Part shown: positions 12,901 through 22,000 of the stretch, piece after piece | Layout of the letters: each line of letters begins with the position of its first letter | How positions within the stretch are numbered: position 1 is the stretch's first letter | Source: Patiria miniata | Taxonomy: Eukaryota > Echinodermata > Asteroidea > Valvatida > Asterinidae | Assembly: GCF_015706575.1 (NCBI RefSeq) | Contig: NW_024037063.1 | Span: forward strand, 18,662,927 to 18,726,926 | Direction of reading: 5' to 3' | Length of the DNA stretch: 64,000 nucleotides | Made by a program: the position numbers and the translations under genes | The notes under the pieces: generated by a model | What the model was told of the DNA's origin: nothing | The model's database searches: none | Seen by the model: only the letters and a program-made list of their open reading frames with translations

Positions 12901-13233
12901 TGCAATGACTGACCTTTATTGAGATAATAGGGCCTATAAGAAGAAAAAAGTCAGGTTGTAACATTTTTTTCCACCCTCAATAATGTTTTTCTTAACCACG
13001 CCCATCTCACCAGATTCTCAGAAAATGGAGAAAGAAAAAGATCATTGAAGGAATTCCTTCACTAAAAACTTAGGCTAGAGCCGCTTTTTTAACAGTGCAT
13101 CAACTTCAGAAGTATCTACAGTAGTTGAGTCACTTCTACCTAACTTTTGCAGGCCAAATGGTTACCAATTTCAGGCCAAAATTGGCAAACTTACTCTGAC
13201 TGTTGTGACGTTTTTTGGAAAGTCCTCCGCCAT
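984..13233 (-). CDS. Unrecognised multi-exon host gene
   Basis: I do not recognise this protein. Exons that join in phase, 5' to 3': 9892-9769, 9612-9560, 8232-8198, 7076-6999, 6532-6491, 5538-5441, 1476-1403 and 1114-984 (stop TAG). All have GT donors and AG acceptors; the acceptor at 1476 is the weakest. The last about 140 residues include the strings SILHATDNWSYLGHMRAAYM and FPALTKKMLLLMLECPETAP and end in GALGLFRMY. A likely first exon is 13233-13195 (MAEDFPKNVTTVR, then GTAAGT), in a CpG-containing spot with an E2F-like TTTGGCGCC just upstream. Less certain middle exons are 12201-12145 and one ending at 10127. I see no signal peptide or membrane segment. The gene has two decayed tandem exon duplications (7569-7646; 9586-9863), and intron 1476-5441 holds a broken LINE. 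Whether the 5' exons belong to the same gene is inference. Confidence 0.6.
1650..4500 (-). mobile_element. Broken LINE (non-LTR retrotransposon)
   Basis: A GC-richer block inside an intron of the leftmost gene. Minus-strand frames carry reverse-transcriptase remnants. At about 3148-3070 there is a motif-A-like stretch (VAWLDLQNACSDISHDAI). At 3500-3260 are fragments resembling the region before the catalytic core (SAPGKDQLEYYH, LLYKKGDQVCP). The frames are interrupted many times, so it is inactive. Two parts, 3290-3370 and 4225-4315, resemble each other and encode the same RT segment, so either the element was partly duplicated or two related copies lie in tandem. A 17-bp motif is repeated three times at 3944-3990. 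I cannot assign the clade. Confidence 0.7.
5764..5846. mobile_element. 83-bp mini inverted-repeat element
   Basis: The ends are perfect 17-bp inverted repeats, TAGTCTGGTTCCCTGAC and GTCAGGGAACCAGTCTA, around a 49-bp core without coding capacity. Related end motifs (CTGGTTCC, GGAACCAG) recur near 19240-19310 and 47145-47200, so this is probably a very small MITE or solo-end remnant. Confidence 0.6.
5934..5969. repeat. 36-bp perfect palindrome
   Basis: A perfect, spacer-less inverted repeat centred on GATCGGCCGATC, in an intron of the leftmost gene. No coding frame. It could be two abutting transposon ends or a cruciform-forming site. Confidence 0.85.
6629..7834. repeat. Tandem 0.6-kb duplication containing an exon
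   Basis: Two adjacent blocks, about 6629-7238 and 7264-7834, are clearly homologous along their length, with small indels. Each contains the 78-bp exon of the leftmost gene. The first keeps both splice sites (exon 7076-6999). In the second the donor GGTGAG has become CTGAAA and the frame meets a stop at the old junction. Confidence 0.8.
7569..7646 (-). pseudogene. Decayed duplicate of a 78-bp exon
   Basis: Copy of exon 6999-7076. The acceptor CACAG and the start of the frame (MRSLLETRRKVAMNQRLQ) are kept. The 5' splice site is gone and an in-frame TGA follows directly, so inclusion would truncate the protein. The intact copy is 0.57 kb downstream in the direction of transcription. Confidence 0.7.
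8619..8915. repeat. 50-bp minisatellite, six units
   Basis: Units start at 8619, 8667, 8717, 8767, 8817 and 8865, each beginning AACTGGGTTT and ending near CTCCGATT. Lengths are 48 or 50 bp because some units have a 2-bp contraction. This lies in a GC-rich island (about 8240-9070) in an intron. Open frames seen on both strands here follow from the repeat length and composition and are not genes. Confidence 0.9.
8916..9090. repeat. Short GC-rich and CCACC-type repeats
   Basis: Imperfect copies of GCGCAGTCGC at 8930-9025 are followed by two copies of a CACCACCTACACCCCACA motif at 9040-9082. Low-complexity sequence next to the 50-bp minisatellite. Confidence 0.75.
9586..9863. repeat. 139-bp tandem duplication of an exon junction
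   Basis: Unit 1 is about 9586-9724 and unit 2 about 9725-9863. Each contains the 3' part of one exon, the short intron and the 5' part of the next exon of the leftmost gene. The middle copy would be one fused exon, in frame, ending in GSFGIIGTGG, but it has one extra A relative to the intact exon (GGGGGAACAAGG against GGGGGACAAGG) and then runs to a stop. The working exons are therefore 9892-9769 and 9612-9560. Confidence 0.7.
10180..10345. repeat. About 33-bp minisatellite
   Basis: Four to five degenerate units built around ACATCAGAAAGTC and GAATTCCAC, next to a possible exon of the leftmost gene that ends at 10127. The open frames across it are repeat artefacts. Confidence 0.75.
12288..12894. 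mobile_element. Palindromic MITE split by a nested element
   Basis: The ends are inverted copies of a TIR resembling GATTCCCATATCTGGCCATC, shared with copies at 33943-34147, 41819-42023, about 50220-50356 (truncated) and 60719-60929. The uninterrupted copies are about 205 bp; here a 386-bp element has inserted. It is non-coding. The family is mobile by structure, but the transposase superfamily is unknown. Confidence 0.75.
12423..12808. mobile_element. 386-bp MITE with 9-bp target duplication
   Basis: Flanked by direct repeats TTGACTTTT (12414-12422 and 12809-12817). The unoccupied sequence at 34060-34075 shows that a single copy is ancestral. Ends are about 28-bp imperfect inverted repeats with GCAGCCGT in common. 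A 9-bp duplication is typical of Mutator-like elements. A tRNA-like stretch on the minus strand (12635-12712, with a GGGTTCGCATCTC B-box-like sequence) lies inside, so a SINE may be embedded. Confidence 0.7.
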
Positions 13234-13539
13234 TTTGCCAGGCGCCAAATTATGAATGCGCAACGAACCACGCCACGAGCAGACGAGAGAGAACAAAAAC
13301 CACATCGTTTAACAACAGGCGGCGCTCTTCACAATTAACGGTGTCAAGTACAATCTCGTTTACGTGGTGTTGAGCAGTACGCACTCACGAGTACATAATA
13401 TATGCAAGAAAATTTAAAAAATAAAGTAAACCCTGGGGAGGAGTTTGCGAAAAAAGTTCCCGCGTCTGAATTTCCCATCATGCATTGAGAAATCCCAAAT
13501 CCCAACAAGTTTCTTTTTAGGAAGTGGGATTTTGAATTC

Positions 13540-14070
13540 GAATTCCGTTATCCATTTGCGTATGGAAATCGGAATGGGAGAATCGATATCCGTTATCCAT
13601 TTGCGTATGGAAATGGGAGATGGGAAATGGGAGAATCGATATCCGTTATCCATTTGCGTATGGAAATAGGAAATGGGAAATAGGAGAATCGATATCCGTT
13701 ATCCCACTGGCGTATGGAAATGGAATGGAAATAGGAGAATCGATATCCGTTGTCCTTTTGCGATTGGAAATAGGAAATGGGTTTGTTATCCGTTTTTCTT
13801 TTTGCTTAGGAATTGGGAAATGGGTTTTAATATCCATTTTTCTTTTTGCTTAGGAAATAGGAAATAGGAAATGTTTTTTTTTTTTAAGGCGTTTTTCGTT
13901 TTGCTTAGGAATTACGAGATGGATTTTGATATCCGTTTTTCTTTTTGCTTAGGAATTAGGAAATGGGTTTCGTTATCCGTTTTTCTTTTTTGCTTAGGAA
14001 TTAGGAAATGGGTTTCGTTATCCGTTTTTCTGTTTGCTTAGGGAATTGGGTAATGGGTTTCGGTTTCAAA
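13540..14070. repeat. Degenerate tandem repeat
   Basis: Units of about 45-60 bp built from the motifs ATCCGTTATCC, TTTGCGTATGG and GGAAATGGGA, grading into a variant with TTTTTCTTTTTGCTTAGGAA. Several overlapping open frames on both strands are produced by the repeat. It lies between the leftmost gene and CSTF1. Confidence 0.85.
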
Positions 14071-15376
14071 TTCTTAGGCAGCTATTTAGTGCCGACAAAA
14101 ATTATTTTACGGTGATGACCACTAATTGTGTAGCGCGCCCTCTTTTGAAAGGAAATTAAGGATTACTTTTGGTAGGTTTTCTCGGTGTTTAAAAAGGTAC
14201 GTTGTTTTCGCTTTTATATTTATTAATGATTCCTCTCCAATTTAATTGATTTTGGTTATCTATCATAATCAATTATTGTACGAAATTTCAACCCATTGCA
14301 ACATACATTTTTTGAGATATGGTCCGGAAATCGAGCGGTTTTTTTAAGTCATGAACATGATGAAAGTTAACTCCGAATTCGCCATGTGTTTTTTTTTCGC
14401 AGGTAATATTTTATGGATGTTAAGTTTATTTTTTGATGACCCCCACCCCCTGAATTTGACAGTATTGTGTTACCTTTGGTAATCAATCAGGAGATATAAT
14501 AACAACAAATATTTTTTGAGTAATTGTCTCCACAATCAGTGTGTTGTTCACTGTTGTTTTTGTTCCTTGAACTTGAATCAAAATTCGCCATGTATTTTTG
14601 GCGAATTTGAACTTGTTTTTGTTGTATAATTTTTATTGGATGAAAATTCCACTCTATATTCTGCAACTTTGTATTATATTACACGTTTAATGCATAAACA
14701 AAATTTTAATGAATTAAAAAAATTACCAATACACACTCTGTGATTTAACTCTGTAGAAATAAATGATTCACACACAGCTGAATGTTACTTTTGTCTTATC
14801 ATCATTTTAATAAAAAATGTGTCTTTATAGAGTGTATTCCCCTTCGGCTTGGCCATGATCGTGTCAAGGCCCCTAGTAGCCAGTTTTAAACGTACTTGTT
14901 TAATACCAGCCAATCACATATTTATTCCCATTCATAAACACCTTTCAAAAGTCAAAACAAGTAAAAAATTCACAATTTTCCAACAATTTTAATGAACAAT
15001 TTTACCTCATGTTTTGTGAAACACCCCTAGGCCATGTCTATGGTATGTGCCTCACGCGTGAAGTAAAATATCCTTTTATGGAGATTGACGCGTGTGAGGT
15101 CGTATTGCGCGATGTGGCACAGAACGCAGCAGTGCAGGAATAAAGTGTTTAAAACCAGCCGGTGTTTCATCAGCGGTTTAAAACCAACCACGTGACAGGC
15201 TTTCGACCAATAGGAATGGGTGAACCGTCTTAGGTTTTTATGTATGGATAATAATATAAAATATTGTTGACAAGAGTCAAGTTAAGCGTAACAAGTTACA
15301 TTAATTTTGACGACACAATTGAACAAATTGTGTAACATACATAACAAAATTCTACTCAAATATTGTTTTACTTTCT
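14071..15376. other. Intergenic, no gene seen
   Basis: AT-rich spacer. The only structure noticed is an imperfect inverted repeat around 15050-15100 (CCTCACGCGT and ACGCGTGTGAGG) and the phrase TTTAAAACCA repeated near 15150-15190, probably decayed MITE pieces. Confidence 0.45.
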
Positions 15377-15592
15377 GCTGGTCCCAAGGGCAAGCCTGAC
15401 TTTCACTTGTAACTTAGACTGGTGGTAAGCCGGTGAAGTGAACTGGGCAGTGCTGTCATATAGGATTACCCTGTGGCCTAAAATGGATGGGTTAAATCCG
15501 GCCCATTGTGTCAACCAGATGCCTGAAAAGACTTCCAGTGAATAATCATTCTGAATCGATGGAATAGAACTTTGTGCACTCTGGGACCAGCT
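15377..15592. mobile_element. MITE, GCTGGTCCCA family, copy 1
   Basis: Starts GCTGGTCCCA and ends TGGGACCAGC, about 216 bp, non-coding. Other copies are at 26637-26862 (opposite orientation), 36559-36763 and 51461-51662. They share an interior with GGATTACCCTGTG and GGCCCATTGTGT. Confidence 0.8.
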
Positions 15593-15637
15593 TGGCTAGA
15601 CTAGTTTAGTCTTTTTTACAGCATTTTAAACAAGTCT

Positions 15638-15643
15638 TTATTT
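15638..15643 (-). terminator. Poly(A) signal of CSTF1
   Basis: AATAAA on the minus strand (tttatt on plus), 408 bases beyond the CSTF1 stop codon; the first such hexamer downstream of the gene. Confidence 0.5.
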
Positions 15644-16050
15644 AAAGAGTGCAACAAGATGAAAACAAATGGTATTTAACACTCGTTTTTTTTAAAAAGG
15701 TTTGAGCAAATCCACAGACAACAAAATGTAATCAATAACAAAGTTCTACATATCTACAATAAGCCAGTTCGGTATTCCAACTTCGCATGAGCACATTAAG
15801 ATTTTTCAAGACAATTTTTCTTTCGGGATAAAAATTTCATCGTATGCGTGCAAAAGCATAGTGGGTACCAGCAAAATTGAAGAGATCGTTGTGTACTGAA
15901 GTACCGCTTTGCAAAAAACTTTTGGACAGCGAAGTGTTTTTAGGTGTCTTGTGTGCCCAAACTTTTGTGCGAACGAAAGTTCCACTTTTGATTGCATGAA
16001 AAATAACACAGAATGCAGATTTGGTATAAACGAGGTGAGTCTGAGCATGC

Positions 16051-19000
16051 TCAGTCACTACTTGGTCGGTAATACCAGAAACGAGCTCTGAAGTCGTCGC
16101 TACATGTCATGAAGCCAGGGCCCGTCGGGGAATGGACGATGCATCGCACGATGTTGTTGTGACCTGTAGCGAAAAAAATGAAACCAAAAACACGAAAAGA
16201 CAAAATTAATCAAACGAGATGAACGTGTTTAACACATTTGTCCTTGTACCGTCCCAAACTGCCCTGATTTTTGGGGTTCCTGATTAATTGACCTATCGTC
16301 GTTTGCGAGTTAGCCACGCCCCTTAGACAACCCTATGGAATTTTACACGTTTAGTTTTGTTTGTCTCAGATTTTGCGTGTTCCGCGTCCATTTGTACTTC
16401 TACTATATTCCACAAGCTGCACTGACGCGATTCTCACAACAGAAAGTTCGCCAACAGAAAATTTAGTTCTATTTCAAAATTAAATTAGTTGAAAATTTAC
16501 TCGCACTTTTCCAAACTACCCTTTAGGAAATATTCCAACCCAACTCTGTAGTGAGTAGGAACAATAAATGCAATGCGCATACCCCTTGCTATGCATGTAA
16601 TACTTTTCAGCTGTTCAGTTGTCTTTTTGGCCGTGCACGGCAAGATTTTCAAAGTAGCAAATGTCATGTGACGCGCTCTCGACCAATCAAGAGACAGAAT
16701 CTTGGGGTTTAGGCATTAAAATATCAGAGTGGAGAGCATGGATGAGGTTATTATAAAGCAAACCAAAGCAAACTGTAAACAGACAGAGTGACTGACTAAC
16801 AGACAGAAACACAAAGTTTGGCAGAAATTATACAGACCTAGAGACAGGAGTTTATTTCTCTCTGCGTTACGCGAATCCCAGCAACACAGACTTGTAGTCT
16901 TCTCATCAGGGAAAAACACTGTAGCGGGAAAAACACAGGAAACAAGACTATCAATATCACTGACTGTACTTATGAAAGGAGTCAGGTTGGCGTAGCGGTA
17001 CTTTCCTCGCCTTCCACCGCTGTGACCCGGGTTCGAATCCCGCCTGGGCCAATATGTGGATTGGGTTTTCAGTCCCTACCTGATTCCTTGGGTTTCCCCA
17101 GAATATTCTTCTGGGCTTTTCCTCCCACCTCTAAAACTGTAATTTCTTCTCATTGTCTTCTCTCTACAGGTTTCTTCATGCTTGCGAGCTACAGTGCCTA
17201 GGGAACTTTTGAGGAATCCTAAGTTTTTTTACCAGAACTATTATAATAAAAATACTGAATACATGAAACAACTTGAGGAATTCTTAGACTTTTTCACTTT
17301 TCTAGATTTTTGTGGTGTAAAACTTTCACTAAGAAGTTGAACTTAATAAAATTGCCAATAAACATGAAAGGGAAACTGACCAGGTGCCTGTATAATAATT
17401 ACAAAATTGAACAAAGAAATTGACTGGAGCAAGGTTTGAACCTGTAACCTCCGGATTGCTGTTCCGGTGCTCTACCAACTGAGCTATCCAGCCTTATGTT
17501 AGTGGTTCCCTATTTGTTGTCAGTGTCTAAGTTCAAGGGGCGCTAGTCAGAAGCCATAAACCTGTATATGCCATGTAGCCAGGGATCACGCCCAAAGTCA
17601 CGATGCTAGCAACATTCGCGATGCTGCAAACCTTGGAAAATAGCAAACGAGGATCACTCAGAGAGAATAGTATTTTTTATAACAAACTGTCAAAACAACA
17701 AAACCCATACCATAATCCTCGGAGTGGTTGAAGACGGCTCTTGTTTCGTGGACCTGTTTGTCTGAGCTGGCGCCTGTGTAAGTGATTAACACACGGCTTG
17801 TAGAGACCTCCCACAACTTGACCAAGCAGTCTTTGCCGCTGGAAAGTAGGTACTATGTGAAAGACAAGACAAGAGATGATATAAGTGTGAACAGAGTTTT
17901 TTCTAAGAATGCAGTTTAAAACAAGGTGATCCGCAGATCACACGTGTAGCCTTTTTTTCGTGGTCGATCCCTGTATGTTTTGTGTTCTTATTCTTGTAGA
18001 ACCTGTTCATTTTCAGTTGAAGAAATGATTGGCTCTTGGAATGTATTTAATTGCTTCTATGAATTAACAGCATTTCATATTTTATCCATTATGAGTTATG
18101 ACCTCAATTGACCCCTGGATGACCTTTGACATTCCATCATCAAAACAACACATCAGCAGCGTTTAGGCGACACAAAAATGTTAAAGCGTTATAAACTAAA
18201 TTTTGCAGCTCTAAATTTTGCATCACCTTACTCATTCTTAAGCCTGCAAATTTCTCCAAAAATTCTATTGGACAAAGAAAAGGTCCTCAGTATTTCACCA
18301 ACCAAGTTTGCAGACTCAATTCAATTTTTAAAGGAGACATTTCTTCAATATTTTGCACATGAGAGGGAAGTCAAGTGATTTTAAAATGAGGCTAAAGACT
18401 AGACTGGTACATGTCCGACCATGGTCCAACTGTTTGAAACGACTGACCTCTTCATTCAGTGTCAATAGTCTGGCGGCTGACTATGAAGAAATGTGTTGTA
18501 AATTGAGACTAGTTCCCGGTTCATGCCACGTTTCTTTTGGCACAGTTGATTGATGCAGTACTGAAGCAGTGTTGGACTGGTTGTTTCAGGTACCAGTCTA
18601 TTTTCTTGTTTTTGCATGTTTTTAATACCTTAAGTTTTGGGACTCTCATACACAGTATTGAGAGTCCCAAATTTTCGGACTAAGCCCAACCCACACTTTA
18701 CCTTTGAGTTCCTAGAGAACTGCACCGAGCACACATCAGTACCACTGTGAGCTTTTTCTAAGGTGTTGACGCATCGGTTACTGATCCCATCCCATATTTT
18801 GATGCTTCCGTCTTGACTGGCGCTGGCATAGATGCTTGCATTGGGGCTGTAGGTGACCTGGAGTGAAATGTCATCGAGGAATTCTAGTTAAAATAGGTCA
18901 CAGATTGTGGAGACAAAGAAACCTGTACACCAAACAAGGGATAAATAATTTTGATAACAGCTTTATAACTGGCAAATAGAATAAATATATGACTAAGGTG

Positions 19001-22000
19001 TCTACATTTTGTAAAGTTCAGCAAATATCTTAAATAAGGGAATAAATGTGTACTTGGCCAGTGTTAAACACTATGTTTAAGATCACTTGGAGTCTGGATG
19101 CTGATAATGACCCGAGACGAAATCAAAATTTTTCGGTCTAGAAGTCAAAATAAGTCAAAAATCACAATTTTTTTTAAATTCTTGTTTTCGCTGTTTTGAT
19201 GCTGACTAACTAAACGTGATCACATGGGGGCAGTATTCATACAACTAGACTAGTTCCCGTCCCCTACATTATATGATGGCAGAGTGATAAGCGCGGGACT
19301 AGGAACCATTCTCAACAAACAACAAAATATCATATTGAAACTGCACGCTGTTTCTGACTCCCCCTCCCCCCAGCACCGCCCCACCCCAACAATATTAATG
19401 ACAACTTACCGCTCTGACCGGTCCTGTATGTTGATCCTTAGGGTTACTGGATACATAGCACTGTAAGGTCGTTACATCATACAGTCTCACTACAATCAAC
19501 AACAAAAACATGATGGATTTAAAAATGGTTTTAAATTATTCTAAAAAAATTCACCGAATACAAATGTAAAAAAAACACACACAAAAGCAAGTGGATCAAA
19601 ATTTGAATTTGAGATATATATGGTAACTGCTATAATTTCAATATTTGTTAATTAAACACAGGAAAATTACATGTTATTTTTTCAATAATACCAAAGAAGC
19701 CATGTAGGATTCTTGCTAGTGTGAACAGGTTTCTTAAAATCTATGCATTCGACCTAGGTAAAACGGGGAAATTTTTGAAAAGTATGAAAGTCCCGTTAGT
19801 GGATTTTTGAACTTACAGGTTGGATGCTGGGTGCCGACTAGGAGGAAGTTTCCTCCAGGATGAAAGTTAAGACATGAGATCTCTTCAGCTTCTTGCAGGC
19901 TGCGGAACGCCCGCTTGACCCCCGACTTGGAGAAATCAAAGAACTTGATAGTAAAGTCCTTGCTGCCAGAAGCTAGGAGCGGCAAACTGGGGTGGAAATC
20001 CAGGGCCGTCACATCCTAGTTTGGGAGAAACAAATAGTTTTAAAGAAACTTGAGTCACTGCACAAAACAAAAGTCAACCACACAAAAGAATTGTGGGCAA
20101 AACTAGCTTCGCAAAACTTCAAGGATTGTAAAGTGCAGAAGACAAGTAAGGTTTAAGGGTGCAGATCTGCAAATAGGCCCAGAATTGTCTATGTGAGCTA
20201 AATCACAATTAGTATGCCATTAAATTCTCAGGAATTATAGCATTTTGAGAGCCCTGAAATTGAGAATTTGTAAAAAAGAAGAGTGGAAGCTGCGCAGGGG
20301 ACTGTGAGCTTGTATTTCTGTGAAATTTGGATGAAATTAGGCCGTATAATGGCTGCACTTTGCATTGGAGTGTAGGCGTCCATTTTCAAAATGGCGATGG
20401 GCTTCAGACTGCTTTTAGGGGTGATCATCTTCGGATGGAATTTTCTCCCAAAAGTCATCAGTTAACCCCCCAGACAATGAACAGAAAATGAAAGATGAGG
20501 ATATAAGCTTTAATTTGATGTGTGTCTCAAACACCTTGGAGAGTTTTGAGTATTTTAATAATTTTGGAAGTACGCGTAATTACCATTGGGTCTAAGGGAG
20601 TTGATTTGCAGGTCTGCAGCCTTAATGGATATATTTCTCCTCGGAGTATCCGAAAAAAATTATTTGTTTCAGCGCCCTCGTTCACTACAAAAACATTGCC
20701 AATAGGTGGTGCTCTTCACTTACCTCAATATGATCGTACAGTGTCCTGATGACTGGATGACTGTCGACGTTGTGTTGGGATTCTGGCATGTTGGTGGCGC
20801 TCTTCGCAAGCATTCTCTCCACGTCCAGTATCTGAGCAATTGCAATGAAGTTCAAACATAAAAGATTACAAAAATCACTCCAGTATTTTTTTATCTTGAA
20901 GTTTGACTTGTGAAGTCGCATTTGTCATCCTTTGATTCACATGCCTGTTGTGCGATTTGAAATGGTTTCGAGAGTACAGTTGAAATAAATTTCTATCACG
21001 TTACCTTGATTGAAGCATCGTCTGATCCCGTGGCAACCAACTGACCTGAAAGAAAAAGAAAAACGATTACACGTTCAAACTGCTTCTTTGAGTTCATTAG
21101 GAGCCCTAACCCTGCTGAATCCAACAGGATCCAACTATGTCACATACCCGATGGAGCCTGTAGGATTGAGCAGTTAACTCCTTGTGTACATTCCTCATGC
21201 AAAATGTTGGATTCAGCAGGCAACTGAACCGCATTATAACGCCAAGTTGGACTCCGTTGGATCTAGCAGACAACTGAAAATCGGGCACAGTGGATTGAGC
21301 AGGAAACTCCGGTTGGACTCTGTTGGATTTAGCAGGGTAGTCCTGAGGAACTACTAGGGGGTTAGGATGCTAAGAGAACCAAATAGCAAAAGTTGATGGG
21401 TGGGTGGGGGAAGTTTACAAAATTTGTTCCCCGAAATTTCAATTTGCCAGATTGTGGGCCATGAAATTGAAAGGGAGACAAAACTGGGGTTTGAGACGAC
21501 CCAAGACTGATGATTGAAGCCACATTTGCATACAGTGCGCCACACACACGCGAGCCGTGTTTAGAGAGCGCGTACATCAGATGCACAGCGTCCTTCCCCA
21601 ACCCCTTTTTTCCCAGTCGTGATTTTTTCACAACTGATTTTGACACAATGCTGTCCGTTTCACGTTTTGAGTGTTTGGGTCAGGACTTACCATCTTTACT
21701 CCAAGCTGCGACTCTGCACGGTGCCTTGTGAGACGTCACATAACACGTCTCATAGTGGGCTGCCTCTGGTGCTAAAGTTTGCACTGAAGAAAATATAAAC
21801 AACAGAAATATCATCAACTACAATGTATGTACCAAGTTTTGAGTCATATTTTCATTAAAAATATATTTGACACCTTAAAGTACAAAAATCAACCCAAACC
21901 AGTTTAGGGCTGTGACAAAAATACAGAAATCTGAATATCTGGTTAAAAACCGTTATCCACCAAATATCTGTCAGCGGTCTGCAAAAGATGGGGAAAAACT

